This document shows positions 1-9,000 of a stretch of 24,271 bases of DNA, one piece after another. The position numbers and the translations under genes were made by a program. The DNA comes from Verrucomicrobiales bacterium (GTDB lineage: Bacteria > Verrucomicrobiota > Verrucomicrobiia > Verrucomicrobiales > DEV007). Location of the stretch: the NCBI GenBank assembly GCA_013003335.1, contig JABDJT010000046.1:1-24271 (forward strand), read 5' to 3'. How positions within the stretch are numbered: position 1 is the stretch's first letter; the number at the start of each line of letters is the position of its first letter. The notes under the pieces were generated by a model. That model had not been told where the DNA came from and searched no databases. It saw only the letters and a program-made list of their open reading frames with translations.

Positions 1-578
1 GCGTAATACCGGCCAATCACCGTCGCAATCCGCGCTCCCGCTTCGGCGAGTTTGTCCTCGCAGTACGCGATGTAATCTTTTCCGCCGGTCGGCGACGTGT
101 CGCGCCCGTCGGTGATTGCGTGGACCATAATATCATCCACACCTTCCGCTTTAGCTGCATTCGCCAGCGCGATGAGATGGTCCTGATGACTGTGAACCCC
201 GCCGTCTGAAACCAATCCGAGCAGGTGCAATCGTCCGCCTTCGACGGCGGCTTTTTCAAACGCCTCCTGCAGAATCTCGTTTTCAATCAGCGAACCGGAT
301 TCGATGGCCTTGTTGATCCGCGTCAGGTCCTGGTAAACGATTCGGCCGGCACCAAGATTCAGGTGGCCAACCTCCGAATTTCCCATCTGGCCATCCGGCA
401 ATCCGACATCGGTCCCGCTCCCGCTGATGCGGGAAACCGGATATTTTTCGTACAATTGATCGTGAAACGGCGTCTTCGCGAGCCGCGGTACGTCGCCGTT
501 TTTCTTCGCGCCCGCTTCCCCGTCCGGGTTATCGCCCCAGCCGTCGCGGATGATGAGAACAACAGGTTTTTTAGCCAT
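1..578 (-). CDS. gpmI: 2,3-bisphosphoglycerate-independent phosphoglycerate mutase (5' part)
   Basis: Glycolytic/gluconeogenic enzyme that interconverts 3- and 2-phosphoglycerate in the cytoplasm. Only the first 192 codons are in the window; the gene runs off the left edge. The ATG at 578 gives MAKKPVVLIIRDGWG, the N-terminal metal-site strand of the alkaline-phosphatase fold (Asp12). Residues 58-79 contain VGLPDGQMGNSEVGH, with the catalytic phospho-serine expected at Ser68, then LNLGAGRIVYQDLTRI. Further on come LGLVSDGGVHSH and HAITDGRDTSP, both hallmark blocks of iPGM that carry substrate- and metal-binding residues. The identification is secure from these motifs. The region between Asp12 and the GQMGNSEVGH block looks slightly longer than in well-known iPGMs (an ENPDGEAGAKK-like stretch), but this may be normal for the lineage. 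The upstream gene at 618-1253 is separated by 39 bp on the same strand, so co-transcription is possible. Confidence 0.95.
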   Translation of the reverse strand, partial: MAKKPVVLIIRDGWGDNPDGEAGAKKNGDVPRLAKTPFHDQLYEKYPVSRISGSGTDVGLPDGQMGNSEVGHLNLGAGRIVYQDLTRINKAIESGSLIENEILQEAFEKAAVEGGRLHLLGLVSDGGVHSHQDHLIALANAAKAEGVDDIMVHAITDGRDTSPTGGKDYIAYCEDKLAEAGARIATVIGRYY

Positions 579-617
579 CGGGTGATGTGTCCGGCAGAAT
601 CGGGTGTTCCGCAAGAA

Positions 618-1253
618 TCAATCGACGACAAATTCCACACTTGTGATCCTCCATTTCCCATCTCTGCCCTTTTCGCCGAACAGATTCAGCCCACCTCCCT
701 CGTAAGAAATGAAACCGCCTTCCTGCGTCGCGGAATATTCGAGCGTCGGACTCTGGCCTTTCTTTTGACTGAATTCGAGCATCTCAACAATCTCGACTCC
801 GGCCACGGCAAATGCCCGGTCCTTCACGCCCGCTTTGTAGGCTTTGAAGAAAATCTCCGCCGCATCCTGTGCCGAATCCGCGCCGACATTGTCCTCTTCC
901 CTGACAGGCCCCAGTTCAAATCGTTGTGCGATCTGGCGAATTCGCTCCCGCGTCAGCCGCGCTTTCGTCCCGAAAAACAGCAACGGGGATGCGCTGCCGC
1001 CCCGCATCTCATCACTGACCGATTCCGCCTCCGCGTCACGGAATTTCACCCACGCCCGCTGCGCCTCGCGAAATTTTTTCTCCGCCTCCTCATCATGCAA
1101 TTTCTTCAACGCCGCCTGGTAGATTTTGTTCAGTGCCTTGTCCGCAAACTCAAACTGATATTTCGCCTGGTGGTTCATCTCACTCTGGCTTTGCGAGAAA
1201 GCGACCCCCGCCGAAGCGACCAGCATCATCAAGAAAGAAGCCACACGAATCAT
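618..1253 (-). CDS. secreted LprI-like (DUF1311) domain protein
   Basis: A 211-residue exported protein. I place the start at the ATG at 1253 because it gives a clean signal peptide (MIRVASFLMMLVASAGVAFS, cleavage near AFS-QS); a longer in-frame start at 1295 would add a charged extension before it. Residues about 25-110 match the LprI/DUF1311 pattern: a helical segment (FADKALNKIYQAALKKL), the signature REAQRAWVKFRDAEAE, then GGSASPLL and LTRERIRQIAQ. LprI-type domains are known from lysozyme-inhibitor-like periplasmic proteins. The cysteines that normally form the family disulfides are absent here. The C-terminal 90 residues (from DAAEIFFKAYKAG) form a second part I do not recognise, ending in WRITSVEFVVD, which looks like a beta strand. 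Function unknown; possible envelope or lysozyme-related role is inference only. Confidence 0.75.
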   Translation of the reverse strand: MIRVASFLMMLVASAGVAFSQSQSEMNHQAKYQFEFADKALNKIYQAALKKLHDEEAEKKFREAQRAWVKFRDAEAESVSDEMRGGSASPLLFFGTKARLTRERIRQIAQRFELGPVREEDNVGADSAQDAAEIFFKAYKAGVKDRAFAVAGVEIVEMLEFSQKKGQSPTLEYSATQEGGFISYEGGGLNLFGEKGRDGKWRITSVEFVVD

Positions 1254-1297
1254 GCGTGAAGAATCCGGTAGGCATCGGAAAAAGTCACGCGGCATTT

Positions 1298-1340
1298 CGA
1301 AGCAACAGGGTTGGTTGGGCGATTCAACCCTGTTGATTCG
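1298..1340. repeat. interspersed palindromic repeat, cluster R1 (inverted pair)
   Basis: Two units in inverted orientation. The left arm 1298-1313 (CGAAGCAACAGGGTTG) and right arm 1325-1340 (CAACCCTGTTGATTCG) are complementary at 15 of 16 positions around an 11-base loop, so the DNA or RNA can form a strong hairpin. It lies 5 bp beyond the stop codon of the sulfatase gene. On the plus strand it is followed by a T-rich run, on the minus strand it is not, so a terminator role for the sulfatase gene is not obvious. Confidence 0.85.
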
Positions 1341-1345
1341 ATTTT

Positions 1346-3229
1346 TTACTTTTTCGCCTTGTTGTTCTTTCGCGGCTTGGACTTGTACGGTTCGCCGTTC
1401 AGATAATCGATCCGGCGAGTCACGCCGTCGCCTTTCGCGGCCGGCTTCAGCTCAGCCGGGTCGATTTCGTATTCATCGTAGAAATCCTGGAACAAGACGA
1501 CCGAGTTCAGAGCCTCGGTCGCCAAAACAGCATTGTTGGTCTTGTTGATCACCTCAGCCAAAAACGGCATGGGATCACCCAGCCCGGCCACGCCGACAAA
1601 TTCGGCAGCGCGCACGCGAATCATCTTGTCCGGATCGCCCTTCGCCATCTTTACCCCGGTTTCGCCAAATGCCTCGGCAGCTTCTTTTCCGAACGCTGTG
1701 CATACCATCGCCCCCCACATCCGTTTCATTTCATCCTCGGAATCAAGCGCCTGCCGGATCGGCTCCTGCGCTTCTTCAAAAGGTAAAAGCGCCAGGTCTG
1801 CGATGTCGACCAACTCGGCAATCAGTTCCTGGTTTTCTTTCCCATATCCGGTTGGATTTTCGTCCAGCACGTGTTCGACGAGAAAGCTTTCCGGAAAAAA
1901 GCTGAGATCCGGCATCGCCGACACTTTTTCGTGCAGTGCGGCACGAAGTTTCCTCAGGGTTTCGGCGTGAGCGGGATCATTCGCGAGGTTGTTCACCTCG
2001 TGCGGATCTGCCTCGACGTCGTAGAGCAACTCCACCGGTTTTGGTTTGAAAAAGGCAGCCTGCGCTTCGTTCAGTTTGCCTTCCTGGAACAGCGTCCGCC
2101 ATTCCTCATAGGCCAGCATCCGGTAGCGATAATTATTCTGCAGACCATCCGGCAGCCAGTTTTGATAGCAGCGGATGTACTGAAATTTGCCTTTCCGCAG
2201 GCTTCGGAGAAATTCGTATTTCTCGTCGAACCGGTCCGCGTATCCGAAGGCTTCGTCCCGAGCGTTCACCTCCTCCATTTTCACACCCTCACCGAGAAAG
2301 GGTTTCCCGTCCGTGCCCTTTGCCGGCTCGATTCCCGCCAGTTTCAAAACGGTCGGGCCAAAATCAACGAAGCTCACGAAACCCTCGTGCCGGGTGCCGC
2401 GCTCAGCATCGACGAGGTGCTTGAAATTTTCCGGCACACGAACCACCAGCGGAACGTGAAGACCGGATTCATAAATGTATCCCTTCCCGCGAGGCAGAAC
2501 ACCGCCGTGATCGCCGAAGTAAAAGATGAACGTGTCTTCCAGCACGCCCTCAGCTTTTAAATCCGAAACGGTCGCTCCGACAATCCGGTCGATTTTCAGC
2601 TGGTTGTCGAGGTAGCGGGCATGGGTGTAGCGGAATTTTTCCGTGTCCGGAAAATAATCGGTGAGTTGGACGGATTTGGGGTTGTGGATCGTTCGGTCGT
2701 TTTCGAAAGACTCCTGGTTGAAATGCAGCGAGCTCTCGTGCGTGTCGCCGTGGCTCTGCATGTGAAAAAACGGCTGCGAATTGTCCTCCCGATTCATCCA
2801 GCTCGCATTTTTCGAGCTCTCATCCCAAACGCCTTTCCCTTCGATCGCGTTGTAGTCCTTTTTCGAGTTGTTGGTCGTGTAATAGCCCGCCTCGCGAAGG
2901 TAGGCCGGGAACATTTTCAATTCACCCGGCATCGGTGCCATCTTGTATTTCCGGTGAAACTGCGTCCCGATTCGCGGTCCATAACAACTCGTCGCCAGCG
3001 TGGTGCGCGCCACCGAACAGACCGGCGAATTCGAAAACGCGTTTTCAAAAACGAGGCCTTCCTTTGCCAGGCGCTCAATATTTGGGGTGCGGGATCCGCC
3101 TTTGAAAAAGAGGTCGAGGTAGTGAATGGAATTGTCTTCCGAAACGATAAAAACGACGTTTGGACGATCGGCCGCGCGGGCAGAAATCGCGAGGAGGCAA
3201 ATTGCGAGTAGGCTGAAAATTCGATTCAT
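1346..3229 (-). CDS. secreted sulfatase (family S1) with C-terminal helical repeat region
   Basis: A 627-residue exported sulfatase that would hydrolyse sulfate esters, probably on polysaccharides or glycosaminoglycans; the exact substrate cannot be read. A signal peptide MNRIFSLLAICLLAISARA is followed by RPNVVFIVSEDNS, the first metal-binding strand (Asp32 region). The formylglycine site is Cys71 in SPVCSVARTTL, the CxxxR type with Val-Ala in place of the textbook Pro-Ser. GDHGGVLPRGKGYIYESGLHVPLVVR (residues about 240-265) supplies the second metal and substrate block. LLYDVEADPHEVNNLA is the usual late sulfatase motif. The C-terminal 150 residues (IRVRAAEFVGVAGLGDP, NAVLATEALNSVV) look like HEAT-like helices, an add-on seen in planctomycete and verrucomicrobial sulfatases. 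Maturation needs a formylglycine-generating enzyme, not encoded in this window. The gene stands alone, bracketed by repeat clusters R1 and R2. Confidence 0.93.
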   Translation of the reverse strand: MNRIFSLLAICLLAISARAADRPNVVFIVSEDNSIHYLDLFFKGGSRTPNIERLAKEGLVFENAFSNSPVCSVARTTLATSCYGPRIGTQFHRKYKMAPMPGELKMFPAYLREAGYYTTNNSKKDYNAIEGKGVWDESSKNASWMNREDNSQPFFHMQSHGDTHESSLHFNQESFENDRTIHNPKSVQLTDYFPDTEKFRYTHARYLDNQLKIDRIVGATVSDLKAEGVLEDTFIFYFGDHGGVLPRGKGYIYESGLHVPLVVRVPENFKHLVDAERGTRHEGFVSFVDFGPTVLKLAGIEPAKGTDGKPFLGEGVKMEEVNARDEAFGYADRFDEKYEFLRSLRKGKFQYIRCYQNWLPDGLQNNYRYRMLAYEEWRTLFQEGKLNEAQAAFFKPKPVELLYDVEADPHEVNNLANDPAHAETLRKLRAALHEKVSAMPDLSFFPESFLVEHVLDENPTGYGKENQELIAELVDIADLALLPFEEAQEPIRQALDSEDEMKRMWGAMVCTAFGKEAAEAFGETGVKMAKGDPDKMIRVRAAEFVGVAGLGDPMPFLAEVINKTNNAVLATEALNSVVLFQDFYDEYEIDPAELKPAAKGDGVTRRIDYLNGEPYKSKPRKNNKAKK

Positions 3230-3256
3230 GCTGTCACGGTAAAAAAAGCCGAAACA

Positions 3257-3310
3257 CGAATCAACCCTGTTTGATTGGCGAACTGACCCTGCTGGTTCGA
3301 TTCAACAGGC
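3257..3310. repeat. interspersed repeat, cluster R2 (direct pair plus partial unit)
   Basis: Two units in the same orientation (CGAATCAACCCTGTTTGATT at 3257 and CGAACTGACCCTGCTGGTT at 3279), followed by a partial inverted unit (CGATTCAACAGG). The last part overlaps the stop codon of the BtpA-like gene (3302-3304), so the repeat supplies that gene's terminal codons. It lies just upstream of the sulfatase start at 3229. Confidence 0.8.
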
Positions 3311-4057
3311 TGCTCGAAGCTCCGCCACTTTGGCCGGATCGATTGCCTCGCCGTTTTTTAATGACGTCCCGACGATCAATCCATCGGCAAATTCCAGCAG
3401 CTCTTTCGCATTTCCGGCGGTTGCGCCGCTGCCGACGAGAATCTGCGCTTCGGGCACAGCCTCGCGAACTGCCTTTAGATCCGCCAAATCAGTCGCTTCG
3501 CCTGTGCCGGTTCCGGAAATGATCAGGGCATCCGCTTTTCCCCGATGCCACGTGTCTTTGGCTGCCTGCTCAATCGAGATGGGAGCAAGCGGCGTGGCGT
3601 GTTTGACCAGGATATCAGCAAAAATTCCGGCCTCCGGGCAGATTTGATCCCGCTTACGGACAGTCGCGGCGGCATCGCCTTCAATGATTCCCTGGTCAGT
3701 CAGCATTGCGCCGGTGTGGACATTCACCCGGATAAAATCGCCGTCGCAGACAGCACAAAGTCCGAGCGCGGCAGCAGGATCGTTTCGCAGGACATTGAAG
3801 CCGAGCGGGATAGAACCTTCGATTTCGCGGCGAATTTCGACGGCGGCCCGGGTCATCGCGGCGACGGTTTCAGGCGGCACGGCGGTTTTGAAGAACGGGG
3901 TGTCACCAAAATTTTCCACGATCACTGCATCGAATCCGCCTTCCATGATGGCTTTGGCATCGGAGACCGCGCTTTTGATCACCTCCTCCATTTCGCCCGG
4001 CAGGGGCGGGAGATGGATGACGCCAATCAGGAGCGGTTTTTTGGAAAACGATTTCAC
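3302..4057 (-). CDS. BtpA/SgcQ family TIM-barrel-like protein
   Basis: A 251-residue cytoplasmic protein of the BtpA/SgcQ family. In cyanobacteria BtpA is linked to photosystem I accumulation, and SgcQ is in an enteric sugar cluster; the enzymatic reaction is not established, so function here is unknown. Family signatures seen: IGVIHLPPLPG near the N-terminus, GGFDAVIVENFGDTPF (about 40-56), LGFNVLRNDPAAALG (about 104-118), DFIRVNVHTGAMLTDQGIIEG (about 126-146), DALIISGTGTGEATD and ILVGSGATAGNAKELLEFADGLIVGTSLK, typical phosphate-binding ends of a (beta/alpha)8 barrel. The start is GTG at 4057, giving MKSFSKKPLLIGVIH. The gene follows the 4076-5008 gene by 18 bp, so the two are probably co-transcribed. 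Its last codons lie in repeat R2. Confidence 0.9.
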   Translation of the reverse strand: MKSFSKKPLLIGVIHLPPLPGEMEEVIKSAVSDAKAIMEGGFDAVIVENFGDTPFFKTAVPPETVAAMTRAAVEIRREIEGSIPLGFNVLRNDPAAALGLCAVCDGDFIRVNVHTGAMLTDQGIIEGDAAATVRKRDQICPEAGIFADILVKHATPLAPISIEQAAKDTWHRGKADALIISGTGTGEATDLADLKAVREAVPEAQILVGSGATAGNAKELLEFADGLIVGTSLKNGEAIDPAKVAELRAAC

Positions 4058-4075
4058 GCCCGGTATTGGAAAAAA

Positions 4076-5008
4076 TCACCGTTGGTTCGGCGCAATCGAC
4101 AGGAGCTTGATATCGATTTGCTGCTCGATCGGCACTTTGAGGGGCGCACCCGCCTGGCCGCCCGGCAGATCAACCGTCATCAAAACAGTTTGCTGGCTTT
4201 GCCGAACTACTTTCGCGGTCTTGTCGAAAATCACCTGGCCCGTCATCCGGTTGCCCTGAAATCCAAGTTTCTCGCGACCGCCTTTTCCCCCGCCCACATC
4301 ATTCTGCACGGCGACATCGCCTTTCATCGTGCCCTTGAATTCGATTATCGCACAATCAGCTTCGTCGATTTTTTCATCCCGAACGTATCGGTATACGATT
4401 TCAAATTCGAGTTCGCCGAAGTTTCCGAAATCGTTTTTGCCTTTCTGTGTCCACTCACTGCCCGACGCCACCGCATCCTTTGGAAACCCCCGGTGGAGGC
4501 CGACGATCAGTTGCTGGAGTTCATCCGGTCCGAACTCGGGCATGCCCGGCATGGCAGACGCGGCACCGCCTCCGCCGCCATCACGCCGCGCGGCGACCTG
4601 GTTGCGTTGATCCAGTTCAATCTGGACGAACTGCTCGAGGGACGAACTGAAATGTTTTGCCAGGGCAGACCCATGTGTTTTTTCGTCGGCCGAATCGTAC
4701 CGCATCTGTTGCGTGCCTGCATTGATCGCGATTTTCAATGCTTCGGTCGAACCGGTGATCTGCACGCCCGGATCCCCGGTTGGACGAGGCTGGACGATAA
4801 ATTTGGCGGTTTGCGTCATGTGCACTTCACGGGCGTTTGCTTCACCGCCGGGCAATTTCATCCGGACACCGGTCGACGATTGATACCGGTAGGTTTTGCC
4901 GGACTGGAATCCCGGCGAAAGGATTTTTCCCGCCGGTTTGGCGTCCTGCGCAAACGCCGTCACCGGGGTCGCAATCAGTAGGAGGAAGGGGATGAATCGT
5001 GTTTTCAC
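4076..5008 (-). CDS. secreted protein, DUF6263-like
   Basis: A 310-residue exported protein of unknown function. I prefer the GTG at 5008 because it opens a good signal peptide (MKTRFIPFLLLIATPVTAFAQ); an upstream ATG at 5071 would put 21 polar residues ahead of it. The mature part begins AKPAGKILSPGFQSGKTYRYQSS, then alternating strands. The pattern (GKTYRY near the start, a central linker, GFPKDAVASGSEWTQKG, and a late block KLGFQGNRMTGQVIFDKTAKVVRQSQ) resembles the DUF6263 family common in Verrucomicrobiota and Planctomycetes; this is a by-eye resemblance. A Gly-rich, low-complexity insert (DGGGGGAASAMPGMPEFGPDEL) splits the two halves. It lies directly upstream of the BtpA-like gene, and is divergent from the 5125 lipoprotein with about 117 bp between them, where promoters for both must lie. 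No strong Shine-Dalgarno site. Confidence 0.75.
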   Translation of the reverse strand: MKTRFIPFLLLIATPVTAFAQDAKPAGKILSPGFQSGKTYRYQSSTGVRMKLPGGEANAREVHMTQTAKFIVQPRPTGDPGVQITGSTEALKIAINAGTQQMRYDSADEKTHGSALAKHFSSSLEQFVQIELDQRNQVAARRDGGGGGAASAMPGMPEFGPDELQQLIVGLHRGFPKDAVASGSEWTQKGKNDFGNFGELEFEIVYRYVRDEKIDEADCAIIEFKGTMKGDVAVQNDVGGGKGGREKLGFQGNRMTGQVIFDKTAKVVRQSQQTVLMTVDLPGGQAGAPLKVPIEQQIDIKLLSIAPNQR

Positions 5009-5124
5009 AATGATCAACGTCCCACACCGGTCACGTGAAAGCAATCCAATCGAACGTGCTGTTCTGATCATCGCGGCCCACTTTTTCCGTGCGAAAGTGG
5101 TCGGTTTCGGTCAAAAGTAAGACT

Positions 5125-5412
5125 GTGAAACTTCGAATGACATTCCTGTTTTTGAGCAGTGCGATTTTATTTGCGGGCTGTGAAACCAATCCGGCGCAGT
5201 CGTCGGGCAGCAAAGCTCCCGCCCGCATGTATGTTCCGGCAAACGAAGGTGTCCCGGCGATCGCCCGGCGGGAAATCATCCGAAGACAGGAACGGATGCG
5301 GGCGGCGGACACGGCGGCCCTGCGAGCCGGACAACAGCAGGCTGCAGGCGACACGGAGGGCGCGATCCAAAGTTATAAACAGGCGCTTACGACCTTGCCT
5401 GCGACGGAGTGA
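5125..5412 (+). CDS. small lipoprotein with one TPR-like hairpin
   Basis: A short outer- or inner-membrane lipoprotein of about 95 residues. GTG at 5125 gives MKLRMTFLFLSSAILFAGC; the lipobox LFAGC places the lipidated Cys at residue 19. ATG at 5137 and ATG at 5089 are in-frame alternatives; 5089 would put a long charged stretch before the hydrophobic core. The mature protein has a disordered Ser/Pro linker, an Arg-rich helix (IARREIIRRQERMRAADTAA), then LRAGQQQAAGDTEGAIQSYKQAL, which fits a single TPR helix pair. Such one-repeat proteins often act as small assembly factors, but no function can be assigned. It is the only plus-strand gene in the first 18 kb and converges with the 5425-6006 gene, with 12 bp between the stops and no terminator hairpin visible. 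Confidence 0.65.
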   Translation: MKLRMTFLFLSSAILFAGCETNPAQSSGSKAPARMYVPANEGVPAIARREIIRRQERMRAADTAALRAGQQQAAGDTEGAIQSYKQALTTLPATE

Positions 5413-5424
5413 GCTTTTTGCCGC

Positions 5425-6006
5425 TTACTCTTCCGAACTGCCGGTTTTCTGGATCCAGCGAAAGGTTCCCGGCTCATCGGTATCTTCGACCTGGATCCAC
5501 TCACCGGGGAAAGACTTTCGCTGGGCGTGACGCCACTGTTCCCGGCGAACTTCGGCTACCGGTTTGTCCTTCTGCTCTGCCTCGTATTGCATGAGAAAAT
5601 TCCGGTCTTCATTTTCCTCGGCGACGGTTTTTTTCACGTAGTCGCCATACTCCCCGGCTGGAAGGTTACGGATGGAAAGGAGGCCTTCGGCCGATTCGCC
5701 CACCAGCCGATTGTCTTTCAACTCGCGAATTTCGCCCATGCGGTTGCGGCGCCGGGTCATCACATCCTTGTAATTCTTCTGCGCCGCGCGGGCTTCCTCG
5801 TCCTTGTCGCCGTGCTGATACACGTGGACATCCATCGACATCTCGACTTTGACCGGCTCAGCGGTGGACACATTGACATCAAACGGCTTGGTGCACCCGG
5901 GGGCGAGGAAAGCCAAAAAAATCAGCAGCGGAATCGACCGCCGTCGCCAATCCGCCGTCGCCCGTTCCGTCTGATATTTCCGATCGTTTGTGTTTCGAGG
6001 TGCCAT
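5425..6006 (-). CDS. lipoprotein: apparent YnbE-YdbL (DUF1318) fusion
   Basis: A 193-residue lipoprotein. A signal sequence with a lipobox (IPLLIFLAFLAPGC, Cys38) is followed at once by TKPFDVNVSTAEPVKVEMSM and DVHVYQ. This matches the small outer-membrane lipoprotein YnbE of E. coli, which likewise has GC-T-P, a short strand, EPI-x-I-x-MNV and IEHEI. From about residue 85 (EIRELKDNRLVGESAEGLLSIR) to the end it matches the YdbL/DUF1318 pattern: GxVGE with a following hydrophobic strand, a helical middle with EVRREQWRHAQRK, then PGEWIQ and a C-terminal WIQK. In E. coli ydbH, ynbE and ydbL are consecutive genes; here the YdbH-like gene ends 52 bp upstream, and the other two appear fused in one chain. 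Expected role: outer-membrane end, plus chaperone/regulator, of a YdbH intermembrane bridge for phospholipid traffic. Alternative: an unrelated lipoprotein with a DUF1318 tail. Confidence 0.8.
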   Translation of the reverse strand: MAPRNTNDRKYQTERATADWRRRSIPLLIFLAFLAPGCTKPFDVNVSTAEPVKVEMSMDVHVYQHGDKDEEARAAQKNYKDVMTRRRNRMGEIRELKDNRLVGESAEGLLSIRNLPAGEYGDYVKKTVAEENEDRNFLMQYEAEQKDKPVAEVRREQWRHAQRKSFPGEWIQVEDTDEPGTFRWIQKTGSSEE

Positions 6007-6058
6007 CCAAAGTGGACTCGTGAGCCAGCCATCCTACTGTTTTTCGGGTAAAAGTCGA

Positions 6059-9000
6059 TTACTCTTCCACTGCCTCAGCAACATCGTTTTCCACCTTCTT
6101 TACCGGTTTTCCCCGCCAATCGTGGACGTTGATGTTCAACTTTCGATTCCCGGTTCCGCCTTCCAACTTGAGACGCAGCCATCCGTCGCGATTCAGGAAA
6201 TAAAGATCGCCGCTGCCTTTCGTATAATCGAAGTCCTTGATCGTTTCGAGAGCGACTGTGATGCCACTTCGCTGAAGAACGGACCACTCTTCCGGGAGCT
6301 CTTCGATCACCTTTTCCAGGCGGGTGACGTTGAACCGACCCGGTTCGAGAATCTGAAAATCGCCTGTTGTTTCCCCGAATTCCAGTCCAACCCCCTCGGA
6401 CACGATCTTGGCATTTACTTTTCCCTCCATCACGAAGCTATCGGGAGCAATCACCTCTGTTAAGGCCTTGGTATCCATGCCTGTCCCGGACATCCAGGCA
6501 TCCCATTTTCCGGTTTCGTTCAGGTAAATGTTGAACTGACCCTCCGCGTATCCATCGTAGGCTTTTCCGCCAAATCTCCCGTAAATTCCCTCCGAATCGT
6601 ACGTCACGGTCAGGTAAACCTCTTCGGCGTCGAACTGTTTCCAAACAGCCCGGTCAAGCGTGAAGGTTTGCACGAGGTTGTTGTCTTCCTGCTTGATCGG
6701 CACATTGAAATCAATCTCGCCTTTCAGGCCGTAGAGCTGAACTTTGAAGTCCGGAAATTCGTATACGTACTGTTCGTCGGGAATCTCCAGGTGAAGCGCA
6801 ATTTCGCCTTTTTCCATGTTCGTCGTCGCTTCAAAAGGAAACGGCACGATGCCGACCGGATAACCGACGGGAGCGACGATGATTTTTCCATAGTGCGCCT
6901 GGATCGTGCCGATTTCCCAATCCGGATCGGCCTCCACATCGGGAAGAATCTCCTCCTCCAACCCGATACTTACGCCTTCATTTTGAGCCCGGTACTCTTT
7001 CTGGTAATCCATCCACCAGAACAGTCCCTGGCCGACATACAATACCGGGCCAAGCAAATCGATCTTTTCGATCCGTTGCTCCATCAGGCCTGCCAGGGTG
7101 AATTCCACGAACACCGTCGGAAGCTGAGCCACCCGGATAAATCCGTCATACGGATCCATGATTTCGATTCCTGTCAGCTCGATCTTCTGCTTCTCGGTGT
7201 TGTTCAAAAGACCTTCGCCGGTGAGATCGACGTCCTTGATTGTTGTCTCGATCGCAAATTCCAGCCCTTCGATCTGCGGAATCATCGCCTCGAAAACAAC
7301 CTTGCTCTCGGTCACCTGAACTTCCCCGATTTTCCAGCCTGTCTCTGAAGGCACAGCGGCTTGGGGTTGATCGTCCGGTTTCGGTTCCTCCGGATTGTCC
7401 GCAGGTTCCTGTTTTTCGGCCATCGTCTTCAAACCATCCCCGATCTTCACTGTGCCGCCTTTTACTTGCACCCGTTCAATCCGCTGTTCACGCTGCACGC
7501 CGGTGGCCGTCAGATCGAGAGTGAAATCCCGAACGAAGGCCACGTCTTTTTCCGCAATGCCGCGAATGATGACCGGCTTTGTCGGATCCGGATCGGTCGG
7601 AAACAAACCACCGAGAGGCGGACGTTCCGGAGCAGGGCCGACCGATTCCGGTTTCGCGTGATTTCGCAGCCGGACGCCGGTAAAATGCACGCGGTATCCC
7701 GGATTTTCCGGATCGGACGACACTTCCGGGTCATCTTGGATCGAAAAATTTCCGCCGACCTTTGGGATCTGTCCGCCGCCAAGTTGAGTGTCGACCACGA
7801 TAGTTCCATTATCGATAGCGAGGTCGCCGACTATCCAAATCGGCGCTTCAGGCTCCACCTTTTCCTCCCCGTCTCCGGAATCGTCCGGATTCGCCCAATC
7901 ACCGAGCGAAGCGTCCGTCACCTCCACCACAGGCTGATCCAGTTTCAGCGACTTCACGCCGCGTTCATCGAGCAATTCCGAAAGCTGGAATTCCAGCGTG
8001 CCAGTCGGAATCGTCACGAGCGAGGCCGACTCCGCACCCGGCCCCTGCATCACGAAATCCGATACATTCAAAACGATTTCCGCATCAAAACCAGCTTCGC
8101 CGCCGATTTTCACCCCGGACAAATCAGCAGTCAGTTTGCTCGAAATTCCAGGAGCCTCTCCCAGATCGCGCATCAGAAAAATCCCATCCTGAATCCGCAC
8201 GGTCTCGACCGTCCAGGGCTCGCCCGGCGCTGATTCCGGTTCGACTTCGGTTTTCTTCCCCTCCCCGCCGAACCTCGCAATTGAATCCGCGGTCAAAACG
8301 ACGTCCGGACTCTCCAGCACGATTGAATTCAGCTTCTTCAAATGCAGGATTTCCAACCAGTCCCCGCGCAAATCGATCGCGTTCAATCGGGCAAGAGGAA
8401 CGTCGGCGTCACCGGCCGCGGAGCCATCGATGCGCACGTCTTCGAGCCGGAGATGAAATTGTTCACCTGCAAAAAACATTCCGCTGCCCCATTGAAAATC
8501 GCCCCAGTCAAAACCGGTTTCAAAATCGACATCCGGTACAGCCGCAAATTCACGAACAGAAAAATCTCCTCCTTCGAGGCGAACACGATTGACTTTCAAC
8601 TCTGCGCTGGCGGGCCGTTTTCGATCAGACAGGGTTGGTTCGTCAACCGTATCCTGCTGGTTCGTTTCGGCGATTGATTCATCTGCTGCCTCCGGGCCGG
8701 ATACGAGTTCTGGCGTGACGGTAATCGCCGGATTCAGAACGGAAAAATCAACGACCTCGATCCGGGCAAAATCCGGGGACAACAGTAGATCGAGAGCGAT
8801 TTCATCAATGCTGCCAAATTCCGCGTTTTCTCCGATATTGAGATTCTCAAATCGCAGCCTCATCGGCTCCTCGGTCATCCATTTTGCCGAAGACATATCG
8901 AGAGCCTCGGTTCGGAATTTCCAATCGAGTTCCATCGGGGGCCTGCCATCCAGATCCACCTCCAACTTTCCATCTCGCACCTCAAAGGAATCTGTGAATT

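Noticed and set aside
225..1259. 344-codon plus-strand open frame
   Set aside because: It is antisense to gpmI and the LprI-like gene, which carry clear motifs; the composition (Arg/Phe-rich) is that of a shadow frame.
4076..4100. Possible further repeat unit (GTTGGTTCG)
   Set aside because: Only the half-site is present; there is no CCCTGTT core or second unit, so it is likely chance.
3545..4981. 478-codon plus-strand open frame
   Set aside because: Antisense to the BtpA-like and DUF6263-like genes; no domain, and it crosses both genes and their gap.
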